A stretch of DNA of 64,000 nucleotides. Origin: Leisingera daeponensis (lineage in GTDB: Bacteria; Pseudomonadota; Alphaproteobacteria; Rhodobacterales; Rhodobacteraceae). The DNA lies in NCBI RefSeq assembly GCF_019801465.1, contig NZ_JAHVJA010000006.1, forward strand, positions 181,783-245,782. The letters run 5' to 3'. Each line of letters opens with the position of its first letter. Position 1 is the stretch's first letter. Of the stretch, positions 34,833 to 42,873 are shown one piece after another. Made by a program: the position numbers and the translations under genes. The notes under the pieces were generated by a model. The model saw nothing but the letters and a program-made list of their open reading frames with translations, did no database searches and had not been told where the DNA came from.

Positions 34833-35435
34833 ATGAATGATGATTGGAACGACTATGCCGACGGTTGGGACGGCAACAGCGATGTCCGGCGTTATGCCAA
34901 CTGCGCCTTTGCCTCGCTGGACGAATACGCGGGCATCTCCGGCGGCGGCTGGCAAGCCAGGCGGGTGCTCGATTTCGGCTGTGGCACCGGGCTCTTGAGC
35001 GAAAAGCTAGCGCCGCATGTGAAAGAGGTGGTGGCCGTTGACACTTCGGAGCGGATGATCGCGGTGCTGCAGGACAAGGCGCTGCCCAACGTGAGGGCGC
35101 TGCACGCGGACATTCTGGGCGGCAGCGCGGGCGGGGCCGGAAACGGGCTCAGCGGCTTTGACCTGATCTGCGCCTCTTCGGTTTGCAGCTTTTTGCCGGA
35201 TTACCACGGTGCCGTGGCGGTGCTGGCGGGGTTATTGAACCGCGGCGGAACATTCGTGCAGTGGGACTGGCTGGCTTCGGACGAAGGCGGCTCCGGGCTG
35301 ACGCTCCGTCACGTGAGAGAGGCGCTGCGGGATGCAGGACTTGGGTCAATACGTGCTGAACAAGCGTTCGCTATGGATGCCGGCGGTCCGGCGATGCCGG
35401 TTCTGATGGGTGCTGGCATCCGCGCCGCGGGGTGA
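34833..35435 (+). CDS. class I SAM-dependent methyltransferase
   Basis: A 200-residue methyltransferase with motif I VLDFGCGTGLLSEKL (about residues 47-61), motif II acidic residue in VVAVDTSERMI and the post-motif FDLICASSVCSFL. The fold belongs to the Methyltransf_11/25 group; the substrate cannot be assigned. It lies downstream of the LOV kinase after a 195-nt gap with no recognisable element. A convergent hairpin separates it from the HD-domain gene. Confidence 0.82.
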   Translation: MNDDWNDYADGWDGNSDVRRYANCAFASLDEYAGISGGGWQARRVLDFGCGTGLLSEKLAPHVKEVVAVDTSERMIAVLQDKALPNVRALHADILGGSAGGAGNGLSGFDLICASSVCSFLPDYHGAVAVLAGLLNRGGTFVQWDWLASDEGGSGLTLRHVREALRDAGLGSIRAEQAFAMDAGGPAMPVLMGAGIRAAG

Positions 35436-35457
35436 GATCGAAACACGCGCGTTTGAC

Positions 35458-35487
35458 GGGGCCGGGCAAAGCGGCTTGCCCGGCCCC
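35458..35487. terminator. convergent-gene hairpin
   Basis: GGGGCCGGGCAA (35458-35469) and TTGCCCGGCCCC (35476-35487) form a perfect 12-bp stem over 6 nt between two converging genes. T-runs are weak on both sides, so termination efficiency is uncertain. Confidence 0.6.
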
Positions 35488-35522
35488 TCATTCCTGTCGG
35501 CCAAGGCTGCCCCGCGGGCGGT

Positions 35523-36113
35523 TCAGCCCTCCGCTGTCTCCGCCAGCTCCATGTGGCCCCAGCCGCGCGACAGCACCTTGCGCAGGATCGGCTCGAAGAA
35601 CTCCAGCGGCTTGGTCGGGTAGTCCGGGTCAAAGGCGCATTGGTCGTATTTTTCGCAGAAATACCGGCAGTCCTCCCAGTAGGGGCTGTCGCGGTATTTG
35701 TCGCGCGCGTTGCGGTCGCCGCCGAAATGGTGGTTGTAGTAGAAGCCCTGGAACACGCAGTGGTGCTTGAGGATCCAGTAGCATTTCTCGCTGACATAGG
35801 GCTTCATCATCGCCGCTGACAGCTCGCCGTGGTTGTACGGGGACAGGATGTCGCCGGTGTCATGCACCAGCGCCGCCACGATGATCTCGTCATCGGCGCC
35901 GTCCTCATATGCACGGGTCGCGGCCTGCAGGCTGTGCTGGTAGCGGTTCACCGGGTAGGGGGTCCAATCCTCGGCGAGCGAGCGGATCGCATCGAGGATC
36001 CGGTCGGGCAGGGCGGCGTTGTATGCCTCTTCGTATTTTTCCACCGCGGCCCAGTCGGCGGCGGTGGCTTCTTCGAAACTGGTCCAGGTTGGCTTGTGGC
36101 TTTTGTCCAGCAT
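35523..36113 (-). CDS. HD-domain protein of the PhnZ-like type
   Basis: A 196-residue metal-binding HD-fold protein. Candidate ligands are His60 (RYQHSLQAA), His84-Asp85 (ALVHDTGD), His95 (YNHGELSA), His117/118 (KHHCVF) and a late Asp (AFDPDYPT). The spacing resembles PhnZ and related mixed-valence diiron oxygenases (COG4341) more than nucleotide phosphohydrolases, so it may be an oxygenase of unknown substrate rather than a phosphatase. The start is the ATG at MLDKSHKPTW; the longer open frame overlaps the LysR gene and is not credible. Divergent from the LysR-type regulator, which probably controls it. Confidence 0.78.
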   Translation of the reverse strand: MLDKSHKPTWTSFEEATAADWAAVEKYEEAYNAALPDRILDAIRSLAEDWTPYPVNRYQHSLQAATRAYEDGADDEIIVAALVHDTGDILSPYNHGELSAAMMKPYVSEKCYWILKHHCVFQGFYYNHHFGGDRNARDKYRDSPYWEDCRYFCEKYDQCAFDPDYPTKPLEFFEPILRKVLSRGWGHMELAETAEG

Positions 36114-36159
36114 TGGCGCGGTCCTTTGGTTGATCTTTGGGCAGGCTAGCGGCTCCATG

Positions 36160-36204
36160 CTGAGCAGGAAAACGAATTGATTTGCTCGCTCTGAGCAGAA
36201 ATAG
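36160..36204. promoter_or_regulatory. repeated site in the HD-domain/LysR divergent promoter region
   Basis: CTGAGCAGGAAA (36160-36171) and CTGAGCAGAAAT (36191-36202) are direct repeats 31 bp apart, about three helical turns. The spacing and location fit a LysR regulator binding between the divergent genes. Confidence 0.5.
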
Positions 36205-36212
36205 TGATCGCC

Positions 36213-37061
36213 ATGCAGATCAGCGCATTCAAGACATTTCTGGCGATCGAGGCCGCAGGCAGCTTTCACGGCGCGGCGCGGGCCTTGAACGTGACCCAGA
36301 CTGCTGTCAGCGCCCGGATCAAGGCGCTGGAGGAGGCGCTGGGCACGCCGCTGTTCGACCGCGGCCCCGGCGGCACCCGGCTGAGCGAGGCGGGACGGCA
36401 GTTCCGGCCTTATGCCGAGCAGATGATGCGGACCTGGGAGTTTGTCGCGGGCGATCTGAAGGCCAGCCTGGCGGGGCGGGTGCCGCTGCGGCTGGGGGCA
36501 CAGCTGTCGGTCTGGGACCCGCTGCTGGTCGATGTGGCGGTCTGGCTGGAGGAGGTGCAGGGCACTGTGCCCTTCACGCTGAATTACGACCACGCGATGG
36601 ACATGGGCGAGGCGGTGGCGCGCCGTCTGCTGGACCTGGCGATCGTCAATGAGGTGCCGGCGGGCGCGCGGCAGGCGGTTGAGGAACTGCCGCCGGAGCG
36701 GCTGGTGCTGGTGGCGGACCGTCCCCTGCGGCTGGGGCGCGATGCGCTGCCGCTTTTCATCAATCTGGAATTCGGTGCTGAGTATGACGCGCAGTTGCAG
36801 GAGGTTCTGCCCGCCCGCAGCCGCCAGCATATCGTGCTGGGCAATGCGCTGATGGGGCTGCGCTATCTGCGCAAACGCGGCGGCATGGGGTATTTCCCCG
36901 CCTATATGGCGGAGGAGGCGCTGGCGGCAGGGGACCTGCATGCGGTTGGGGGCGCGCCGGAAATCCGCCTGAGCTGCCGCGCGCTCTATCTGCCCGACAA
37001 CCCGGCGCGGGAGCATATCCGGCAGGTGGTGCGGGGGCTGCAGGAGGTGCGCCGCGGCTAG
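36213..37061 (+). CDS. LysR-family transcriptional regulator
   Basis: A 282-residue regulator with an N-terminal winged helix (QISAFKTFLAIEAAGSFHGA, AARALNVTQTAVSARIKALE, LFDRGPGGTRLSEAG) and a LysR substrate-binding domain. The ATG is used; a GTG three codons upstream is an alternative and would overlap the second direct repeat. It is divergent from the HD-domain gene, and the ligand-binding half gives no clue to the effector. Confidence 0.88.
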   Translation: MQISAFKTFLAIEAAGSFHGAARALNVTQTAVSARIKALEEALGTPLFDRGPGGTRLSEAGRQFRPYAEQMMRTWEFVAGDLKASLAGRVPLRLGAQLSVWDPLLVDVAVWLEEVQGTVPFTLNYDHAMDMGEAVARRLLDLAIVNEVPAGARQAVEELPPERLVLVADRPLRLGRDALPLFINLEFGAEYDAQLQEVLPARSRQHIVLGNALMGLRYLRKRGGMGYFPAYMAEEALAAGDLHAVGGAPEIRLSCRALYLPDNPAREHIRQVVRGLQEVRRG

Positions 37062-37084
37062 GCGAGAAAATTCCGCGCCGGAAT

Positions 37085-37741
37085 TCAGTTTGCGGGCCGT
37101 TCCGCAACCAGCGCCAGGTTGTTGGCAGGCATTTCCACCGATCTCAGCAGGTCCAGCCCGGCGTCCTGCAGCCAGGCAGCGGCCTCGGCATCGTCCTTGT
37201 AGCCGGTTTCCGGATCATGGGCGGCGAGGCTGGCGTGAAAGGCGCGGTCGCCGTCGCTGGTGAGTTCTCCGCCGCGCATGAAGGGGCCGTAGATCACGAA
37301 GCGCCCGCCAGGCGCGAGGGCGGCAGCGGCCTCGCGGATCAGGGTGCGGGCCTCGCCCGCGCTGATCAGGTGCAGCAGGTTCACCAGCACGATCAGGTCC
37401 TGACCTGCATGATCCGCGCCCCAGCCGGGGGCGGTGGCATCCAGCATCGCCGGCGGCAGGATATTGGCAAGTTCCGCCTCATCGGCATAGGCCTGTATGC
37501 TGGCGCGGCGGGCGGCGTCGACTTCCGTTGGCTGCCACATCAGGCCGGGCAGGCGGGCGGCATAGGCAGCCACATGCTGGCCGGTGCCGCTGGCCAGTTC
37601 CAGGGCGCGGCCTCGCGGCGGGGCGGCATCCGCCAGCAGATCGCAGATCGCGCCGCTGTTGCGGGCGGCGGCCGGGGCAAACAGCTTGCCGTCCTGCGGC
37701 GCGGCAACTGACGCCATGCCGGGAACCGGGCGCACCGGCAT
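37085..37741 (-). CDS. DUF938 family SAM-dependent methyltransferase-like protein
   Basis: A 218-residue protein of the DUF938 family: PAAARNSGAICDLLAD, then the SAM-binding ALELASGTGQHVAAYAARLP and the motif LIVLVNLLHLISAGEARTL. The target is unknown. Its ATG overlaps the upstream oxidase stop codon by one base (TGATG), giving translational coupling and fixing the start. Last gene of the three-gene minus-strand group. Confidence 0.85.
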   Translation of the reverse strand: MPVRPVPGMASVAAPQDGKLFAPAAARNSGAICDLLADAAPPRGRALELASGTGQHVAAYAARLPGLMWQPTEVDAARRASIQAYADEAELANILPPAMLDATAPGWGADHAGQDLIVLVNLLHLISAGEARTLIREAAAALAPGGRFVIYGPFMRGGELTSDGDRAFHASLAAHDPETGYKDDAEAAAWLQDAGLDLLRSVEMPANNLALVAERPAN

Positions 37742-38811
37742 CAGCGCAGCCGGTCAGGCAGGAGGGCGGCGACGACCGCAGCGTCCAGCGCCGGCCTGCG
37801 GCCCGCCACCAGATCGGCAATCAGCTGCGAGGCCGAGGGGGCGGTCATGATGCCGTAGCCGCCCTGGCCGGCGCACCAGATGAAATCCGGCTGATCCGGG
37901 TCCGGCCCCAGCACCAGGGTGCCGTCGGCCACAAAGCTGCGCAGCCCGGCAAAGTTGCTTTCGACCCGGGTCACCGGTTCAGTCACCATTTCCTCGTAGC
38001 GTGCCAGCCCTTCGGCCAGCACCATGTCGTCGGCATAGGCGTCATGCGGCTCCACCGGGTCGGCGTCGGCGGGGGAGACCAGCAGCTTGCCTGCATCAGG
38101 CTTGGCGTACCAGGTCTCGCCCGCGCCCATCAGCATCGGCCAGCCGCTGACGTCGTGGCCGCCCGGGGCGGGCAGCCGCGCCATCGAGCGGCGTTTGGGC
38201 TGCAGGCCGATGGCGGCGACGCCGGCCAGCGCCGCGACCTGGTCGGCCCAGGCGCCGCCGGCGTTGACCAGGTTGCGGCCTTCGTAGGTTTCGCCGCCCG
38301 CGGTGACCTGCCAGCCGCCGCTGATGCGGGCGATCGCGGTCACCGGCGCCTTGGTCACTGTCCGGCCGCCTGCGGCGCGCAAGGCCTTGGCGAAGTCCTG
38401 CAGCATCCGGTCGGTGTCGATGTCCTCGGCGGCGCCGCTGATGGCGGTGAAGCCGACGGTCTCCGGGTTCAGGATTGGCACCATGGCGCGGGCTTCCTCC
38501 AGCTCCAGCGTGGCCATGCCCAGCTCATCCACGTCGCGGGCAAAGCCCTCGGCGTCCCCCTTGGCCCCGAGCAGCATCAGCCCGCGCGGCGACAGGTAGC
38601 CGTTTTCGCGCAGGTAAGCGGCGCTGGCGCGGTTCAGGTCGAGGGTGGGGCCGTGGCCGTAGTTTTCCTCGAACAGCGCGGCCGAGCGGCCGGAGGAGTG
38701 GTAGCCGAGCGCGTCCTCCATCTCGAGCAGGGTGACGCTGCCGAGCTGGGCAAGCCGGGCGGCGGCGCTGGTGCCGGCCATGCCGCCGCCGATGACGATG
38801 AAATCCTGCAT
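37741..38811 (-). CDS. FAD-dependent amino-acid oxidase/dehydrogenase
   Basis: DAO-fold flavoprotein of 356 residues. It has the N-terminal GGGMAGTSAAARLAQLG motif, an SSGRSAALFEENYGHG segment near residue 40-55, and the C-terminal CAGQGGYGIMTAPSASQLI flavin motif. It resembles D-amino-acid or opine/arginine-type dehydrogenases of the glycine/D-amino acid oxidase class; the substrate is unknown. The start is the ATG at MQDFIVIGGG, 4 nt after the aldo/keto reductase gene ends. Coupled to the DUF938 gene. Confidence 0.82.
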   Translation of the reverse strand: MQDFIVIGGGMAGTSAAARLAQLGSVTLLEMEDALGYHSSGRSAALFEENYGHGPTLDLNRASAAYLRENGYLSPRGLMLLGAKGDAEGFARDVDELGMATLELEEARAMVPILNPETVGFTAISGAAEDIDTDRMLQDFAKALRAAGGRTVTKAPVTAIARISGGWQVTAGGETYEGRNLVNAGGAWADQVAALAGVAAIGLQPKRRSMARLPAPGGHDVSGWPMLMGAGETWYAKPDAGKLLVSPADADPVEPHDAYADDMVLAEGLARYEEMVTEPVTRVESNFAGLRSFVADGTLVLGPDPDQPDFIWCAGQGGYGIMTAPSASQLIADLVAGRRPALDAAVVAALLPDRLR

Positions 38812-38815
38812 GGGT

Positions 38816-39778
38816 CTAGTCCTTGTGGTCTTCCTGTTCTTCCAGCCGGTCGGTGGCGGGCGACGGCCGCGGGCTGAGCGCCCCGATCGCGCGGTAGAGG
38901 TCTGCATCCAACGCGCAGTTCAGGGCCGCCAGCGACGGCTGCAGCTGTTCGGCGTTGCGGGCTGAGATGATCGGCACCGGCGCGGACGGGTGCGCCGCGG
39001 CCCAGGCCACGGCGAGGGTGGCCGGGTGGGTGCCGCGCCGGGCGGCAAGCTCTGCCAGCGCCGCGGCTGTCTGGTGCATGGCGGCGGGGCTGTAGCGGAT
39101 GCCGTAGCCCGTGTCCTCGGTGATCCGGCCGCTGCCGCCCGCAGCGTATTTGCCGGTCAGCAAGCCGCCGCCCAGCGGCGAGTAGGGCACCGCGGTGATG
39201 CCCTGGTCGGCGCACATCGGCAGGATCTCCACCTCTGCCTGGCGCTTTACCAGCGAATACATCGGCTGCAGCACGTCCACGGAAACGCCGGAGGCCAGCC
39301 CCGCCATCTGCGCCTTCATCACCTGCCAGGCGGCAAAGTTCGACAGCGCCGCATAACGGATCACGCCTTCTGCCTTCAGGGCGGCGAAGCAGTCCATGGT
39401 TTCGCGCAGATCGGTATGGGGGTCGAAGCGGTGCAGGTAGAAGACATCGACCATGTCCAGGTCCAGGCGGCGGCGGCTTTGGTCCAGCTGCGCGCGCAGG
39501 TTGGCGGCGCCGGCGCCGCCCTCGTAGCCGGCCTTGGTGGCAATCAGCAGCCGGTCGCGCTCCGCCTTGATGAGGCGGCCGAGGATCCGTTCGGAGTTGC
39601 CGTCGGTATAGACCCAGGCGGTGTCGAAATGATTGATGCCCGCGGCGCGGCAGGCGGCGTACATCTCAGCCGATTGCGCCTCGGAGGCGCGGCCGCCGAA
39701 CTGCATGCAGCCAAAGGCAAAGCGGCTGGCGGGGGTGCCGCCGGGGGCGGTCAGAATCTTGGCCGGGGTCTGTGTCAT
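38816..39778 (-). CDS. aldo/keto reductase
   Basis: NADPH-dependent oxidoreductase of 320 residues with the AKR catalytic tetrad context: FDTAWVYTDGNSERILG (Asp and Tyr), IATKAGY (Lys), and DVFYLHRFDPHTD (His). C-terminal cofactor segment APVPIISARNAEQLQ. The start is the ATG at MTQTPAKILT; the open frame extends upstream through another gene but only this start is supported. Probably the first gene of the group with the flavin oxidase and DUF938 genes. Substrate unknown. Confidence 0.85.
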   Translation of the reverse strand: MTQTPAKILTAPGGTPASRFAFGCMQFGGRASEAQSAEMYAACRAAGINHFDTAWVYTDGNSERILGRLIKAERDRLLIATKAGYEGGAGAANLRAQLDQSRRRLDLDMVDVFYLHRFDPHTDLRETMDCFAALKAEGVIRYAALSNFAAWQVMKAQMAGLASGVSVDVLQPMYSLVKRQAEVEILPMCADQGITAVPYSPLGGGLLTGKYAAGGSGRITEDTGYGIRYSPAAMHQTAAALAELAARRGTHPATLAVAWAAAHPSAPVPIISARNAEQLQPSLAALNCALDADLYRAIGALSPRPSPATDRLEEQEDHKD

Positions 39779-39916
39779 GGGGCGGAGAGTGGCACGCAGG
39801 GCAGAGCAGGCAAAGGGCAATTCCCCTGCCGGCGGACAAAATGCTTGGTCAAACCGCGGTTGAGTGCAACTATTTGCAGGCAGTTTAAAAAAATCTATTG
39901 AAACGGGGGACGGACG

Positions 39917-40381
39917 ATGACGGAGCCCAATGCGCATCCGATGGCGGCGGGGCACATTCCCTCCTATGTCACCGCGGCGGACGGCAGCGATTTCCTGTTC
40001 AGCTTCATGGCGGTGTTCACTCTGGCCCTGATCCTGCTGATCGGGGTTGCCTATTTTACCCTGCACGCGCTGCCCGAGAAGATGGCGCACAAGAGCAATC
40101 ACCCGCAGTTCCAGCTGGTCGGCATCCTGGCGCTTCTGGCGCTGTTCACCCACAACAACATATTCTGGGTTGCGGCGATCCTGATGGCGGGTTTCCAGAT
40201 CCCGGATCTGGCGGCGCCGCTGCGGTCGATTGCCGAGGCGATCCGCGGCCAGGGCCGGCAGGGTGAGGCGCAGGGACCGCAGGCGCCGCGGGGCGGCGGC
40301 CCGGAGCAGGACAGCCCGGAGGCGGGCACACCTGAGCACGCTGCGCCTGCGCAGGCGGCACCGGCAGCGGAGGGGCACTGA
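39917..40381 (+). CDS. DUF3302 (YibI-like) small membrane protein
   Basis: A 154-residue protein with two or three TM segments (FSFMAVFTLALILLIGVAYF, LVGILALLALFT and a third starting FWVAAILM), the linking motif ALPEKMAHKSNHPQ and a Pro/Ala/Gln-rich cytoplasmic tail. The TM and KSNHP pattern resembles DUF3302/YibI, which in enterobacteria is encoded beside a HlyD-like partner, as here. Starts with a good Shine-Dalgarno (GGGGGA). Function unknown; likely a subunit of an envelope efflux or assembly pair. Confidence 0.7.
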   Translation: MTEPNAHPMAAGHIPSYVTAADGSDFLFSFMAVFTLALILLIGVAYFTLHALPEKMAHKSNHPQFQLVGILALLALFTHNNIFWVAAILMAGFQIPDLAAPLRSIAEAIRGQGRQGEAQGPQAPRGGGPEQDSPEAGTPEHAAPAQAAPAAEGH

Positions 40382-40384
40382 ACC

Positions 40385-41620
40385 ATGATCGAGACACTTC
40401 TGTGCGCGCTGGTGACCATCCTGCCCGACTTCCTGTTCCGCCGCTATGTGCAGGGCAAGCGGCTGGGGCGGGAGCTGACGCTGTTTTCCGTCTGGTACGA
40501 GCTGCGCTGGGGCCTGACCGCCTGCGTGATGCTGACCCTGATGGTGCTGACCACGCTGTTCTATTTTCATCCGGCGACCAATGCGGTGGCGTCCTATTTC
40601 CGCACCGTCACCATCCTGCCGCAGGTCGGCGGCCGGGTGGCCGAGGTCTATGTCGTCAACAACCAGGAGGTCGCGGCCGGCGTTCCGATCCTGCGGCTGG
40701 AGGGGCTGTCGCAGAAGGCAGCGCTGGAGTCCGCCCGCGCGGCGATTGCCCAGGTCGAGGCTTCGCGCAAGCTGGCCGATACCGATCTGGCCCAGGCGGA
40801 TGCGGGCATCGCCCAGGCGCGGGCGGCGCTGGCACAGGCCCGCGATGACCTGGAGCGCAACCAGTTGCTGCGCGACCAGGGGTCCAGCGCGGTCCGGGTG
40901 ACCGAGATCGAGCGGCTGGAGAACCTGGTGGATCAGCGGTCGGCCTCGGTCGAGGCGGCGCAGGCGCAGAAGGCAGCGGTGGAGCAGCAGATCGAGGTGC
41001 TGATCCCGGCCCAGATGGCCAGCGCCGAGGCGCAGCTGCAGCTGGCCCAGGCGGAACTGGACAAGACGCTGGTCAGCGCCGGTGTCGACGGCACGGTGGA
41101 GCAGTTTGCGCTGCAGGTCGGCGACTATGTCAGCCCGCTGCTGCGCCCGGCCGGCATCCTGGTGCCCGCCACCTCCGGCCGCAACCGGTTCCAGGCGGGC
41201 TTCAACCAGCTGGCGGCGCAGGTGATCAAGCCCGGCATGATCGGGGAGATCGGCTGCATGACCAAACCCTTCACGGTGATCCCGATGGTGGTGGTCGAGG
41301 TGCAGGACGTGATCGCCACCGGCCAGATCCGCCCCACGGATGAGCTGCGCGACCTGCAGAACATGCGGGCGCCCGGCACCATCACCGTGTTCATGGAGCC
41401 CCTGTACGAAGGCACCGCCGAGGCGCTGCCGCCGGGCAGCAATTGTATCGCCAATGTCTATACCAGCAACCATGAGCGGCTGGAGCATGACGAGAGCCTG
41501 GGCACCGGCCAGCGCATCTTCCTGCATGTGGTGGACACCATCGGGGTGGTCCACGCCGCCGGGCTGCGGCTGCGGCTCCTGCTGATGCCGGTGAAGACGC
41601 TGGTGCTCTCCGGCCACTAG
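40385..41620 (+). CDS. HlyD-family membrane fusion protein (YibH-like)
   Basis: Periplasmic adaptor of 411 residues, anchored by an N-terminal TM (about 45-62), with a lipoyl/barrel start (ILPQVGGRVAEVYVVNNQEV), a long coiled-coil (QVEASRKLADTDLAQ to EAQLQLAQAEL) and a second barrel strand set (VSAGVDGTVEQFALQVGDYV). It begins 3 nt after the DUF3302 gene. No transporter pump gene is adjacent, unlike EmrAB or HlyBD systems, which matches the yibHI arrangement. Confidence 0.85.
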   Translation: MIETLLCALVTILPDFLFRRYVQGKRLGRELTLFSVWYELRWGLTACVMLTLMVLTTLFYFHPATNAVASYFRTVTILPQVGGRVAEVYVVNNQEVAAGVPILRLEGLSQKAALESARAAIAQVEASRKLADTDLAQADAGIAQARAALAQARDDLERNQLLRDQGSSAVRVTEIERLENLVDQRSASVEAAQAQKAAVEQQIEVLIPAQMASAEAQLQLAQAELDKTLVSAGVDGTVEQFALQVGDYVSPLLRPAGILVPATSGRNRFQAGFNQLAAQVIKPGMIGEIGCMTKPFTVIPMVVVEVQDVIATGQIRPTDELRDLQNMRAPGTITVFMEPLYEGTAEALPPGSNCIANVYTSNHERLEHDESLGTGQRIFLHVVDTIGVVHAAGLRLRLLLMPVKTLVLSGH

Positions 41621-41715
41621 GGGTGCCGGCGGGCGGGGCTGCTGCTGCAGGCGGAGGCCACATTGCCGCCCTGATTGCCTGTTAGGAGGCTGCAAGGCGG
41701 ATTGGAGGGCAGGCA

Positions 41716-42300
41716 GTGAAACAGTTTCCGATGATCGGAGCCGCGGCGCTGCTGGCAGCCTGCGCAGCGCCGGAACAGCCGGATTACTGGACGGCGACCA
41801 GAACCGGCCACGGAACGCAGCCCGCGCCGGCGGCGGCCCCGCCGGGGGGAACGGACTACCGCACCGCGGCGCTGGCAGAGGCGGGGCAGCACATCAGCGT
41901 CATGCGGCCCGGATTGCACCAGACCCGCACCGGCGCGCCCTGGCTGGTGTTTCATTCTTCCGGATACCGGAACGGCGGCACGCCGCTGACCGGCGGGGCC
42001 GCTGCCGAAGCGGCGCTGGCCTACGCCAGCTCCAAATGGAAGTCTCCCTATGCGGTCCAGACCCGGGCCGGGGACGCAAGGACCCGGTTCCGGATCGTGA
42101 CTGCCGACGGCAGCAGTTTCGCGGTGCTGAACAAGATCCGGCTGCCGCTGAAGCATCCGGCGACGTCCGACACAGAAGCGCTGAAACAGCTGTACGGGCA
42201 CGCGGCGCAGCTGTCCGGCTGCACGGTGACCGGCCCGGCGCTGGTCCGGCGCGCCAGCGGCAGCGCGGACGGGCTCGCGGTGCCGGTGGCCTGTTTCTGA
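41716..42300 (+). CDS. putative lipoprotein of unknown function
   Basis: A 194-residue protein with a lipobox (GAAALLAACAA, Cys16), so probably lipidated and exported. It starts at GTG with GGAGG nearby. The mature part has no domain I recognise; it includes a mildly conserved-looking core (PWLVFHSSGYRNGGTPLTGG) and two late Cys (SGCTVTG, PVACF) that could form a disulfide. Its stop is 2 nt from the convergent VOC gene. Confidence 0.65.
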   Translation: MKQFPMIGAAALLAACAAPEQPDYWTATRTGHGTQPAPAAAPPGGTDYRTAALAEAGQHISVMRPGLHQTRTGAPWLVFHSSGYRNGGTPLTGGAAAEAALAYASSKWKSPYAVQTRAGDARTRFRIVTADGSSFAVLNKIRLPLKHPATSDTEALKQLYGHAAQLSGCTVTGPALVRRASGSADGLAVPVACF

Positions 42301-42302
42301 TC

Positions 42303-42653
42303 CTAATCTGAGAAGCAGAGTTTGTTTCTGTCCAGGTCCCGCACATAGGCCGAAAACCGCGGCCCGCGCTGGGCCGGTTCGCCCTCGCAGGTGCCGCCGA
42401 GCCCGATCGCCTTCTCGTGCAGCCTGGTGACTTCGGCGGCGGAGCCGAGGCTGAAGCCCACCATTGTTCCGTTTCCATTGGTGGCCGCTTCGCCGTCGAA
42501 GGGCAGGGCGGCCGCAAAGGCAAAATCGTCCTTCAGCCAGTAGGTCATTCTGTCGTTCGGCTGCAGCCGGGTCAGTCCCGCGTGTTCAAAAAGGGCGTCA
42601 TAGAATGCAACTGACGCGTCCATGTCGTTGGTCCCGACAACGAAGTAGTTCAT
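42303..42653 (-). CDS. VOC family (glyoxalase/bleomycin resistance) protein
   Basis: A single VOC half of 116 residues: MNYFVVGTNDMDASVAFYDAL, then TYWLKDDFAFAAALPFDG and a C-terminal strand AYVRDLDRNKLCFSD. The RDLDRNKL(C/V)F ending is typical of this family, whose members dimerise and bind a metal. Substrate unknown. The start is the ATG at MNYF; the upstream extension has a very poor protein-like composition. It converges on the lipoprotein gene. Confidence 0.82.
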   Translation of the reverse strand: MNYFVVGTNDMDASVAFYDALFEHAGLTRLQPNDRMTYWLKDDFAFAAALPFDGEAATNGNGTMVGFSLGSAAEVTRLHEKAIGLGGTCEGEPAQRGPRFSAYVRDLDRNKLCFSD

Positions 42654-42821
42654 TTTCAACAGGCAATCTCCAATGTGCTTTACGGTTTTGCGGACAGGGG
42701 TCCGCAGGGCCAAGAGCCCGGGCCAACGGTGCTGCGGGGCGGCCCCGTGAAGCGGGGTGTACATCAGGACTGTGACAGGATGTGTCAGCAGGCTCCCGGA
42801 CCATCGGAATTCTGCTCTCAA

Positions 42822-42851
42822 CAAAAAAGGCCCGCCAAAAAGCGGGCCTTT
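42822..42851 (-). terminator. intrinsic terminator of the purine operon
   Basis: AAAGGCCCGC (42826-42835) and GCGGGCCTTT (42842-42851) form a 10-bp stem; the minus strand continues TTTTTTG. It ends the BMP binding-protein transcript. Confidence 0.88.
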
Positions 42852-42873
42852 CGCTGGTCTGGAGCTGTGCCGT

